A stretch of DNA of 15,789 nt, from the NCBI GenBank assembly GCA_913062735.1, contig CAJXWI010000009.1:1-15789 (forward strand), given 5' to 3'. The stretch's first letter is position 1. Each line of letters begins with the position of its first letter. A program made the position numbers and the translations under genes. The notes below the pieces were generated by a model. The model saw only the letters and a program-made list of their open reading frames with translations, was not told the DNA's origin and did no database searches. This document shows, piece after piece, positions 7,548-14,488 of this stretch. The stretch is from an uncultured Arcobacter sp. (GTDB lineage Bacteria; Campylobacterota; Campylobacteria; Campylobacterales; Arcobacteraceae).

Positions 7548-8102
7548 TTACTTCATTGTAAATTTGGATTTTACTTCCACTAAAGGCAAAGATTTTATAG
7601 CCTCAATAGCTTTGATAATATGAGGTATTATATCCTCTAAAGCATTTAATTCTACTTTTGAAAAATCACTTAAAACATAATTTGCCACATCTGTTTTATT
7701 TTCAGGTTTTCCAACCCCTACTCTAACACGTATATATTCTTTTCCAATATGTGCATCTAAAGATCGTAAACCATTATGTCCCCCATGACCTCCACCTATT
7801 TTGAACTTAACGCTTCCAAAAGGCAAATCTATATCATCATGTATTACAATTATATTTTCATTTTCTATCTTATAATAAGAAGAAATAGCTTCTATACTTT
7901 GTCCTGAGTTATTCATAAATGTTTGTGGTTTTGCAAAAAGAGAATTTGAAGATTTTATAAGCGTTGCTATAAAATTAGATTTATTGATAGATGTTTGAAG
8001 ACTTAGGTTTTTAGTTATTTCATCAATAACTAAAAAACCTATATTATGTCTTGTAAGTTCGTACTTACTACCTGGATTTCCAAGGCCTGTTATTAAAAAC
8101 AT
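7548..8102 (-). CDS. pth: Peptidyl-tRNA hydrolase
   Basis: Cytoplasmic enzyme that releases peptides from prematurely dropped peptidyl-tRNA and so recycles tRNA. The 184-residue length is normal. It shows GLGNPGSKYELTRHNIGF with N9 and the catalytic H19. FMNNSG carries N64, IHDDID carries D89 (the residue that orients the catalytic His), and GGGHGGHNGLRS carries N110. Its ATG overlaps the rplY stop codon by one base (TAATG), which suggests translational coupling. No strong independent ribosome binding site is visible. Confidence 0.96.
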   Translation of the reverse strand: MFLITGLGNPGSKYELTRHNIGFLVIDEITKNLSLQTSINKSNFIATLIKSSNSLFAKPQTFMNNSGQSIEAISSYYKIENENIIVIHDDIDLPFGSVKFKIGGGHGGHNGLRSLDAHIGKEYIRVRVGVGKPENKTDVANYVLSDFSKVELNALEDIIPHIIKAIEAIKSLPLVEVKSKFTMK

Positions 8103-8638
8103 TATTTTGCGTTAATAACACCTACAACTGGAACTCTAGGGTCTAAATAACAATCAACATTAGCTGGCATTTCAACATTTCTTACTAAAATTGAATGACC
8201 TGTATCTAAATTAGATACGTCTAATGCGAATGCTTCTGGTAAATTTTCAACAGTACATTTAACAGGTACTCTTTTTTTATGAACAATAAATAAACCTTTA
8301 TTTTTCAATCCAATAGGAGTTCCAGAAGTTGTAACTGGTACTAAATAATTAGTTCTAACACCAGGTTGTGCAACCATTAAATCAACATGTAATAAATCTG
8401 AAGTCATTGGGTGTTTTTGATATTCTTTAACAACCACTTTGTATACAGTTCCTGCAACACTTACTTCAAATACAATATTTTCTTTAACTCTTAAAGCTTT
8501 GATAAACTCATTTCTTTTAAAAGCTGCAGAAATATTTTCTAAACCTTTACCATAAATATTAGCAATTAAATAACCATCTTTTCTTAGTTGTTTAGTTGCT
8601 TGTCTATGCATACTATCTCTTACGATACCCTCTAACAT
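8102..8638 (-). CDS. rplY: 50S ribosomal protein L25 (general stress protein Ctc type)
   Basis: 5S rRNA-binding protein of the large ribosomal subunit. At 178 residues it is the long, two-domain form. An N-terminal L25 domain (about 1-90: [38 protein letters not shown]) is followed by a C-terminal beta domain ([34 protein letters not shown]). The ATG at 8638 is preceded five bases away by AAAAGGA (8644-8650 on the complementary strand), a strong ribosome binding site. It heads the rplY-pth-permease group. An 84-base gap separates it from the upstream cytochrome gene and could hold its own promoter, but I could not identify one clearly. Confidence 0.95.
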   Translation of the reverse strand: MLEGIVRDSMHRQATKQLRKDGYLIANIYGKGLENISAAFKRNEFIKALRVKENIVFEVSVAGTVYKVVVKEYQKHPMTSDLLHVDLMVAQPGVRTNYLVPVTTSGTPIGLKNKGLFIVHKKRVPVKCTVENLPEAFALDVSNLDTGHSILVRNVEMPANVDCYLDPRVPVVGVINAK

Positions 8639-8722
8639 ATTAATCCTTTTGTTTTAAATTAGTGGCGCATGATACATAAAAGATACTAAGAGTTAGTTGA
8701 ATTAGGTCTACTTATTTTAGAA

Positions 8723-9076
8723 TTACTGTTTTTTCATATTTTTAATATAAAAATATATTGATGCAATTTCATCATTGGTTAAAAAATACGTAGGCATGAT
8801 TAGGGATTCACTTTTTTTTGCTTGTAAAACTTTTTTAAATTCTGCAAAGGTGATTTGATTAATTGCAGGAACAATGATTTTTTGTTCTTGGTCTTTTTTA
8901 TCTAAGTATATTGCAAGCACAACTTCTTTTGAAGCACCCTGATGGCATTTAATACAACCAATTCCTCTTGGGTTTTTGTACAACATCGCACCGTATTCAT
9001 ACTTAGTAATAAAAGAAGTATCTAATTCATCACTTAATAAAAAAGTACTTAAAATAAATAATAAACAAAGCTTCAA
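8723..9076 (-). CDS. Periplasmic monohaem cytochrome c
   Basis: Small exported class I c-type cytochrome, an electron carrier whose partners are unknown. The 117-residue protein begins with a short signal peptide (about 1-15). It has one haem-attachment motif, C41-I-K-C44-H45, and a likely distal ligand, M94, in IMPTYFLTNDEIASIYFYI, the usual C-terminal cytochrome c helix arrangement. The start is TTG at 9076, with AAAGG six bases upstream (9083-9087 on the complementary strand). The gene is divergent from folD and shares an 86-base promoter region with it. A similar periplasmic gene is found next to folD in Campylobacter. Confidence 0.85.
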   Translation of the reverse strand: MKLCLLFILSTFLLSDELDTSFITKYEYGAMLYKNPRGIGCIKCHQGASKEVVLAIYLDKKDQEQKIIVPAINQITFAEFKKVLQAKKSESLIMPTYFLTNDEIASIYFYIKNMKKQ

Positions 9077-9100
9077 CCTTAACCTTTATATAAATGACTT

Positions 9101-9117
9101 TTGGCTATTATAGCCAA
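9101..9117. promoter_or_regulatory. Perfect inverted repeat with embedded -10 box in the cytochrome/folD divergent region
   Basis: TTGGCTA-TTA-TAGCCAA is a perfect 7-base inverted repeat with a 3-base centre. Its centre reads TATAAT on the - strand (9112 down to 9107). This is well placed as the -10 of the cytochrome gene, about 30 bases before its TTG. On the + strand the same centre reads TATTAT. A repressor or other regulator binding here could control one or both genes; this is inference. Confidence 0.45.
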
Positions 9118-9162
9118 GAAATAGGAAATAAAATAAAAAGTAAAATAAAAGGCCAAAACACA

Positions 9163-10023
9163 ATGATTATTCTAGATGGAAAAGCGTTATCTAATAAAAT
9201 TAAAGACGAAGTCAAAAATGAAGTAAATGCACTTCAAGAAAGTGAACAAGTTACTCCAGGTTTAGCTGTATTATTAGTAGGTGCTGATCCCGCAAGTGCT
9301 GCTTATGTTGGTATGAAAAGCAAGGCATGTAGAAAAGCAGGAATTTATTCTGTTGTACATGAAATGCCTTCTACTATTACGCAAGCCAATATTCTAGATA
9401 CCGTTCACATGATGAACTTGAATCCAAATATTGATGGTATTTTGGTTCAGCTTCCTTTACCCCCTCATGTAGATACGACTGCCATTTTAGAAGCCATTGA
9501 TCCAAGAAAAGATGTTGATGGTTTTCATGCTTATAATATTGGTAGAGTTACTACTAAACTAGATGCTTTTATACCAGCAACACCTTATGGTGTTATGGAG
9601 CTATTAAAAGAATATAATATTAATGTAAAAGGTCAAAATGTTTGTGTTATTGGAGCTTCTAATATTGTTGGAAAACCAATGGGTACTTTACTTTTAAATG
9701 AACATGCAACAGTAACTACTTGTAATATTGATACAAAAAACTTAAAAGAACATACTTTACTTGCTGACATTATTTGTGTAGGCGTTGGAGTTGTCAATTT
9801 AATTACTGAAGATATGGTAAAAGAAGGTGTAATTATTGTTGATATTGGAATCAACCGTCTTGAAGATGGAAAACTTGTTGGGGATGTAGATTATGAAAAT
9901 GTAAGCAAAAAATGTTCTTACATCACGCCAGTTCCAGGAGGAGTAGGTCCAATGACTATTGCTATGTTATTAAAAAATACTCTAAAAGCTGCAAAAGTGC
10001 GAAAAGACAGATTAGATGTTTAG
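9163..10023 (+). CDS. folD: Methylenetetrahydrofolate dehydrogenase/cyclohydrolase
   Basis: Bifunctional cytoplasmic enzyme that interconverts 5,10-methylene-THF and 10-formyl-THF for one-carbon metabolism. I start at the ATG at 9163 (286 residues, the family norm). The frame is open from 9094, but those residues run through the divergent promoter region and are not family-like; AAAGG lies upstream. Signatures are AAYVGMKSKACRKAGI with the catalytic Tyr and Lys, QLPLP, DVDGFH, the nucleotide-binding GASNIVGKPMG, and PGGVGPMTIAMLL near the C-terminus. The common PCTPxG motif reads PATPYG, with Ala in place of the non-essential Cys. The last 8 bases overlap lepB. Confidence 0.96.
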   Translation: MIILDGKALSNKIKDEVKNEVNALQESEQVTPGLAVLLVGADPASAAYVGMKSKACRKAGIYSVVHEMPSTITQANILDTVHMMNLNPNIDGILVQLPLPPHVDTTAILEAIDPRKDVDGFHAYNIGRVTTKLDAFIPATPYGVMELLKEYNINVKGQNVCVIGASNIVGKPMGTLLLNEHATVTTCNIDTKNLKEHTLLADIICVGVGVVNLITEDMVKEGVIIVDIGINRLEDGKLVGDVDYENVSKKCSYITPVPGGVGPMTIAMLLKNTLKAAKVRKDRLDV

Positions 10024-10813
10024 AAAACTCTTTAATTGGTCTTCTACTTGGACGGGTACGATTGTAATTGTTTTAACTATTATCTTTTTTGTAGCCCAAG
10101 CTTTTGTAATTCCTTCTGGTTCTATGAAAAATACTCTATTAATAGGAGATATGCTTTTTGTTAAAAAGTTCTCTTATGGTATTCCTTTACCAAAAACTCC
10201 TGGAGTTTTAGGTCTTCCTTCTTTTACTTTATTGCCTGATTTTAATGGCAATGGTCATTTAATTGAAGCCGAAGGTCCTAAACGTGGAGAAATTGTTGTT
10301 TTTTTATATCCAAATGATCCTAAAATTCATTATGTTAAAAGAGCAGTTGCACTAGGAGGAGATTTAGTAGCACTACAAGATAAAGTTTTATATCTTCATC
10401 CACATGAAGGAAATGATTTTGTAAAAGAAAATTATAAAAAATCTGAATATACTTTATGGAATAATAAACTATGGTTAATTAATCCATACAAAAAAGAACA
10501 CCCAGGTATTCATAATGACCCAAGCGTTGTTTATAATGATGCACGTTTAACACCCTTGTTTAATATGATGCCCCTAGAAATTCCTAAAGGGGAATATTTT
10601 ATGATGGGAGATAACAGAGACCATTCAAACGATTCAAGATTTTGGGGTACTGTTAAATACAAATATATTATTGGTAAACCTTGGTTTATTTATTTTTCTT
10701 GGGACAAAGATTACAAAATCAGATGGGACAGAATGTTCAGAACCCCTAGCTCAATAGAAAAAGATATGATAGGTACAACACAAAAAATAAAACACGAAGA
10801 AGGAATATACTAA
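10016..10813 (+). CDS. lepB: Signal peptidase I
   Basis: Membrane-bound serine/lysine protease that removes signal peptides from exported proteins. It has one N-terminal membrane helix (about 13-31), then the catalytic box SGSM with S36, the general-base lysine K108 in YVKRAVALGGD, and the conserved GDNRDHSNDSR (198-208). At 265 residues it is typical of Campylobacterota. The ATG lies inside the end of folD (8-base overlap), and the stop shares a base with the rpiB start, so folD-lepB-rpiB is probably one translationally coupled unit. It would process the exported amidase, cytochrome and thioredoxin-like proteins of this window. Confidence 0.96.
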   Translation: MFRKLFNWSSTWTGTIVIVLTIIFFVAQAFVIPSGSMKNTLLIGDMLFVKKFSYGIPLPKTPGVLGLPSFTLLPDFNGNGHLIEAEGPKRGEIVVFLYPNDPKIHYVKRAVALGGDLVALQDKVLYLHPHEGNDFVKENYKKSEYTLWNNKLWLINPYKKEHPGIHNDPSVVYNDARLTPLFNMMPLEIPKGEYFMMGDNRDHSNDSRFWGTVKYKYIIGKPWFIYFSWDKDYKIRWDRMFRTPSSIEKDMIGTTQKIKHEEGIY

Positions 10814-11262
10814 TGAAATACTTTATAGCAGCCGATCATGCTGGCGTTGATTTTAAAAGCATAGTTAAAGAGATGTTTGAAAATCTAGGTCATGAAGTAA
10901 TTGATTTAGGTCCAAATAATAAAGACCGCGTGGATTATCCTGATTTTGCCGCAAAACTTTGCAAAGAAGTACTAAAAGATAAAGATTCAAAAGGAATTTT
11001 AATTTGTGGTTCGGGCATTGGAATGTCTATGGCTGCTAATAAGTTTGATGGTATTAGAGCTGCTTTATGCCATAATGAATACTCAGCTCAAATGGCAAGA
11101 GAACATAATGATGCCAATGTCATTTGTTTAGGGGAGAGAGTATCTGGACTTGGAGCTCTTGAAGCTATTATCAATACATGGAATCAAGCATCTTTTGCAA
11201 ATGGACGTCATGAAGGAAGAGTAGAGAAAATTAACGCTTTATATCAATCTTGTAGAGCATAA
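10813..11262 (+). CDS. rpiB: Ribose-5-phosphate isomerase B
   Basis: Cytoplasmic isomerase interconverting ribose-5-phosphate and ribulose-5-phosphate in the pentose phosphate pathway; it belongs to the RpiB/LacAB family. At 149 residues the length is normal. Motifs are AADHAG at the N-terminus, DYPDFA, and ICGSGIGMSMAANK with the catalytic C65. HNDANVICLGER follows, then a C-terminal basic stretch (GRHEGRVEKI). The start overlaps the lepB stop by one base (TAATG). Confidence 0.95.
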   Translation: MKYFIAADHAGVDFKSIVKEMFENLGHEVIDLGPNNKDRVDYPDFAAKLCKEVLKDKDSKGILICGSGIGMSMAANKFDGIRAALCHNEYSAQMAREHNDANVICLGERVSGLGALEAIINTWNQASFANGRHEGRVEKINALYQSCRA

Positions 11263-11281
11263 TTCATTTTAAAGGACTAAG

Positions 11282-11401
11282 ATGAGAGAACCATGGGTTG
11301 CTTATGTTGTTGTTGGAATCGTAGTTATTTTAATGTTATTGGGTAAAAAAATGATTTATACTGGTGATGAGAACAAAGATAAAAAGGACAAAAATGATTA
11401 G
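11282..11401 (+). CDS. 39-residue single-pass membrane peptide
   Basis: This short gene has an excellent ribosome binding site, AAAGGA (11271-11276), five bases before ATG at 11282. It begins MREPWVAYVV, continues as one hydrophobic helix (about 6-21, rich in Val/Ile/Leu), and ends in a charged, lysine/aspartate-rich tail (GDENKDKKDKND). The start MREPW before a single helix suggests a small inner-membrane protein with the charged tail in the cytoplasm; I do not recognise the family. Its stop (TAG 11399-11401) overlaps the start of the HD-domain gene (ATGATTAG), whose ribosome binding site lies within it. The two are therefore probably made together. Confidence 0.7.
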   Translation: MREPWVAYVVVGIVVILMLLGKKMIYTGDENKDKKDKND

Positions 11402-12620
11402 TGCAAGACTCATTGATCATATTTTTGCTTCTGCTTCCATTCAAAGGTGGAATGATTATCCACGTATGGTTGAACTTGTGGAGCTTGATAAACAAGCTCA
11501 CAAATTTATAATCGCTTTTTTTATTGCAAAATTTGAAAAAGATATTAATTACACCCACCTAATTGAAGCTGGTATTTTTGAGTTTTTAAGAAGAACAGTG
11601 GTTACAGATATACGACCCGATGTTTTTAGAAATGCTTTGCAGAAAAAAGCAAAAGAAATCAATGCCTGGGTTATTACTAAACTATCTCCTTGTTTAATCA
11701 ATATTGATAATGGCGCTTTCCTTAAAAAATTTGAAAATTATTTACATGATGATACTATGTACAAAAAAGAACGCTTTATATTAAAAGCGGCTTCATATTT
11801 AGCTACTAAATGGGAATTTGCAATTGTTTATCAAACCAGTCAATTCTTAAGTGATATAGAAGAATTAAAAACGTCTGTAGAAGAAGAGCTTGAAGACTAT
11901 TATGAATTAATAGGGGTAAGGAAGATTGCACTTAATAAAAAACTGGCAAAAGTTATTGATTTAAGCGGTCGTTTACGTTTTCAAAAACGTTGGGCACAAA
12001 CACCTAGAGTTCCCGAAACTTCTGTTTTAGGACATATGCTTACTGTTGCTATTTTTTCATATTTTTACTCAATAGAAATAAAAGCCTGTGATAAACGTTT
12101 ACAGAATAATTTTTTTGTATCATTATTTCATGATTTCCCAGAAGCCCTAACAAGAGATATTATATCCCCTGTTAAATACTCAGTAGATGAATTATCTGAA
12201 ATTATTTCTGAATACGAGATTATAAAAATAAATGAAAAAATTCTTCCGAATATTCCAGAGTTCTTGCACAGTGAATTTTCTTATTTGCTTGGTTTATACG
12301 ATGGCATTAAAGATGAATTTTTAAACAAAATCAATTTAGATAAAATAGAAGTAGTAAAAGATCTTGATGCATACAATGAAAATAAATACAATGCTATTGA
12401 TGGTTTAGCACTTAAACAGTGTGACAAACTTTCTGCTTTTGTGGAAGCCTCTTTATCTATTTCACATGGAATTAAATCAAAAGAACTGGTAAAAGGTAAA
12501 AAAGAAATATTAAATTCCTTAAAAGATATTTCTGGCGTAGATTTTAAAAAAATAGCAATAAGTATTGACGAAGATTTTGGAACCTCAAAACACGTGCAAT
12601 CACTTATTGATTTATACTAA
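11394..12620 (+). CDS. HD-domain phosphohydrolase
   Basis: Putative metal-dependent phosphohydrolase, cytoplasmic, substrate unknown. I start at the ATG at 11394 (408 residues), which has AAAGGA ending at 11388. An in-frame ATG at 11364 lacks such a site and would run further into the upstream small gene. Residues 1-180 are helical and unlike any family I recognise. The HD core lies in about 190-360: H214 (LGHMLTVA), H246-D247 (FHDFPEALTRDI, then SPVK) and D344 (KQCDKLSAF) give the H...HD...D metal site. The HDFPE...DI..P.K pattern resembles the YfbR/COG1896 branch (nucleotidase-like HD proteins). There is no signal peptide or membrane segment. Confidence 0.75.
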   Translation: MISARLIDHIFASASIQRWNDYPRMVELVELDKQAHKFIIAFFIAKFEKDINYTHLIEAGIFEFLRRTVVTDIRPDVFRNALQKKAKEINAWVITKLSPCLINIDNGAFLKKFENYLHDDTMYKKERFILKAASYLATKWEFAIVYQTSQFLSDIEELKTSVEEELEDYYELIGVRKIALNKKLAKVIDLSGRLRFQKRWAQTPRVPETSVLGHMLTVAIFSYFYSIEIKACDKRLQNNFFVSLFHDFPEALTRDIISPVKYSVDELSEIISEYEIIKINEKILPNIPEFLHSEFSYLLGLYDGIKDEFLNKINLDKIEVVKDLDAYNENKYNAIDGLALKQCDKLSAFVEASLSISHGIKSKELVKGKKEILNSLKDISGVDFKKIAISIDEDFGTSKHVQSLIDLY

Positions 12621-12629
12621 GGATTTGTT

Positions 12630-12929
12630 ATAGAGAAAATTATATTAAATGTAAAAAAAGAAAATCTTGCTAAAGTTTTAGAACTTCTAAATAAAATAGA
12701 CAAAAAACTCATAGAAAATATGGATGTAATTAAGCTTACAAAACCAAGTCATTCTTCTTTTAAAGAGAAAATAAATCCAAATAAATACTTAAGCGCTAAA
12801 GCCTATGCAAACAAAACAAGTAAAAAAGTAAATAATGATGAAATGCAGGACGAATTTTTAGCAAGTCCGCTTAAAAAAACAAAATATCTAAATCCAAAAG
12901 ATTTTAAAAATAAATTAAATAGAAAATAG
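12630..12929 (+). CDS. Small basic protein of unknown function, apparent AUA start
   Basis: The first in-frame ATG is at 12720, but the upstream codons encode a protein-like segment, EKIILNVKKENLAKVLELL, a strand followed by an amphipathic helix. The only stretch of ribosome binding sequence is AAGGA (12619-12623), overlapping the stop of the HD gene and six bases before ATA at 12630. No ATG, GTG or TTG lies between in this frame. I therefore place the start at ATA, giving 99 residues. The rest is lysine- and asparagine-rich and probably partly disordered (NPNKYLSAKAYANKTSKK; LKKTKYLNPKDFKNK, with two similar NPxxY/F-like segments). No family is recognised. If ATA is not used, a 69-residue form from 12720 is possible. 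The next gene's ribosome binding site overlaps the stop. Confidence 0.6.
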   Translation: MEKIILNVKKENLAKVLELLNKIDKKLIENMDVIKLTKPSHSSFKEKINPNKYLSAKAYANKTSKKVNNDEMQDEFLASPLKKTKYLNPKDFKNKLNRK

Positions 12930-12937
12930 GAAATATT

Positions 12938-13339
12938 ATGCAAATTTTACTCATATCTGTACTCATTTTAATAGTTTTAGCTCTTGTCATCTATAAGATC
13001 AACAATAAATTTGGAAAAAAAGAACAGCTTATTTATGTAGGTCTTTTATCTTTACTTTTTATCTTATACATTGTTTTTGAGAGCACAAAAGAAAAAGCTT
13101 TGCCTATATTATTTAAAGAACAGTATCTAAAAAAGAATAATATAGAAATATTAAAACTCTCAAGTAAACTCTTAAACAATAAAGTATTAAGTTCAAGTAA
13201 ACATTTTATTTATGAATTTACCTATATTATTAAAAAAGATGAAAAAGAATATATTTGTATAGCGCCTAAGGTTGATATCAAGAAAATTCAAGATGAATTT
13301 ATTATAAAACAATACAAAGAAAACTGTGAAATAAAATAA
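12938..13339 (+). CDS. Two-helix membrane protein of unknown function
   Basis: 133 residues with two predicted membrane helices, about 3-20 and 31-47, separated by a short basic loop (NNKFGKKE). A hydrophilic domain of about 80 residues follows, with alternating strands (KHFIYEFTYIIKK, KEYICIAPK). AGGAAA at the stop of the preceding gene serves as ribosome binding site, 8 bases apart. By the positive-inside rule the basic loop is cytoplasmic and the soluble part would be periplasmic, or both ends could be cytoplasmic; the sequence does not settle this. I do not recognise the family. It sits in the unfamiliar run of small genes behind the HD protein and 10 bases before the threonine aldolase gene. 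Confidence 0.7.
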   Translation: MQILLISVLILIVLALVIYKINNKFGKKEQLIYVGLLSLLFILYIVFESTKEKALPILFKEQYLKKNNIEILKLSSKLLNNKVLSSSKHFIYEFTYIIKKDEKEYICIAPKVDIKKIQDEFIIKQYKENCEIK

Positions 13340-13349
13340 TAGGCTAAGC

Positions 13350-14357
13350 ATGAAAAAAACAATTGATTTACGAAGCGATACTTTTACAACACCTTGCATT
13401 AAAATGAAAGAAGTTATGTTTCAAGCAAAAGTAGGAGATGATGTATATGGAGAAGATCCAAGTGTAAATCTTTTGGAAAAAACAATAGCCAAACTTACAA
13501 ACAAAGAAGATGCTCTTTTTACAAGCTCAGGTACCCAAGCCAATCTTTTAGCCCTCTTATCTCATTGTAAAAGAGGTGAAGAGTATATTTGTGGACAAGA
13601 AGCTCATATTTATAAATATGAGGCAGGAGGAGCTGCTGTGCTTGGAAGCATCCAACCCCAACCCTTAGATTTTAAAAAAGATGGATCGTTAAGTTTAAAA
13701 AAAATAAAAGAAGCCTTAAAACCAAAAGATTCCCATTTTGCTCAAAGTAAAATAATATGCTTAGAAAATACCCATGATGGAAAAGTTCTTTCTTTATCTT
13801 ATTTAAAAAAAGCCAAAAACTTTGCTAAAGCAAACAATTTACTTTTACATATTGATGGTGCAAGAGTATTTAATGCAGCAGTAGCCTTGGATGTAAAAAT
13901 AAGTGAGATTACACAATATGCAGATTCAGTATCTATTTGTTTGTCAAAAGGCTTAGGAGCTCCTATAGGTTCATTATTAGTGGGTTCCAAGGAATTTATA
14001 CAAGAAGCAAGAAGATACAGAAAAATGTTAGGTGGAGGAATGAGACAAGCAGGATATTTAGCCGCTGCAGGTTTACATGCACTTGAATACAATATTGATG
14101 CTTTAAAAAATGACCATGAAAATGCAAAAGAACTAAAAAAAGAATTAAAAAAGATAAAAGATATAAAAATAATTTCTAATGACACCAATATGTTATTTAT
14201 TGAAGTTAAAAACTCGAAAAAACTACTTGCTTATTTAAAAGAAAAAAATATTTTAATTTCAGGTTACGGAAAACTTCGTTTAGTCACACATAAAGATATC
14301 TCAAAAAAAGATATTCAAAAAGTGATAAAAGCATTTAAAGATTATTATTCCCACTAA
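13350..14357 (+). CDS. ltaE: Low-specificity L-threonine aldolase
   Basis: PLP-dependent fold type I enzyme that splits L-threonine or L-allo-threonine into glycine and acetaldehyde. The 335-residue length fits the family. Motifs are DLRSDTFTTP at the N-terminus, GDDVYGEDPSV, SSGTQAN (phosphate binding) and the aromatic-stacking His in QEAHIYKYEAGG. HIDGARVFNAA carries D169, which pairs with the PLP pyridine nitrogen, and SKGLGAPIGS carries the Schiff-base K200. The related beta-eliminating lyases cannot be fully excluded, but the pattern is that of threonine aldolases. Glycine made here could feed the one-carbon pool that includes FolD. It starts 10 bases after the previous gene. Confidence 0.9.
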   Translation: MKKTIDLRSDTFTTPCIKMKEVMFQAKVGDDVYGEDPSVNLLEKTIAKLTNKEDALFTSSGTQANLLALLSHCKRGEEYICGQEAHIYKYEAGGAAVLGSIQPQPLDFKKDGSLSLKKIKEALKPKDSHFAQSKIICLENTHDGKVLSLSYLKKAKNFAKANNLLLHIDGARVFNAAVALDVKISEITQYADSVSICLSKGLGAPIGSLLVGSKEFIQEARRYRKMLGGGMRQAGYLAAAGLHALEYNIDALKNDHENAKELKKELKKIKDIKIISNDTNMLFIEVKNSKKLLAYLKEKNILISGYGKLRLVTHKDISKKDIQKVIKAFKDYYSH

Positions 14358-14359
14358 TT

Positions 14360-14379
14360 AAAATACCTAGTTGTATTTT
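14360..14379 (+). terminator. Possible terminator after the threonine aldolase gene
   Basis: AAAATAC and GTATTTT form a 7-base stem with a 6-base loop immediately after the stop codon. A T7 run comes 13 bases later at about 14392. The stem is AT-rich and the T run is displaced, so termination is probably partial. Confidence 0.35.
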
Positions 14380-14443
14380 ATACGAAATTCCTTTTTTTGT
14401 TTAAACTAATAAATTAAAAAAACAATCAATTTATTTTTAAGTG

Positions 14444-14483
14444 TATAAGACTATTATTAATAATAGCTTTTATTTTAAAGGAG
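14444..14483 (+). promoter_or_regulatory. Candidate promoter, palindrome and ribosome binding site of the thioredoxin-like gene
   Basis: TATAAG at 14444-14449, preceded by a T-rich stretch and TG, resembles a Campylobacterota -10 element. It is followed directly by a perfect 16-base palindrome, CTATTATTAATAATAG (14451-14466), where transcription would begin. AAAGGAG (14477-14483) lies five bases before the ATG at 14489 and decides the start. The palindrome may be an operator or may fold in the leader RNA. Confidence 0.4.
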
Positions 14484-14488
14484 CTTTT

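Noticed and set aside
7305..7583. 92-codon + strand frame antisense to the LptF/G start and pth end
   Set aside because: It crosses two real genes on the opposite strand and has no ribosome binding site or domain.
9094..9162. N-terminal extension of FolD to an upstream ATG
   Set aside because: The extension runs through the palindromic promoter region, is not family-like, and gives a protein longer than the usual 280-290 residues.
12630..13339. Toxin-antitoxin pair made of the 99-residue and 133-residue proteins
   Set aside because: The second protein has two membrane helices followed by a soluble domain, the first lacks a recognisable DNA-binding fold, and neither matches a known toxin or antitoxin motif.
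13799..14188. 129-codon open frame on the - strand within the threonine aldolase gene
   Set aside because: It is a shadow of a fully conserved gene: low-complexity Phe/Ser composition from antisense Lys/Glu codons, no ribosome binding site and no recognisable domain.
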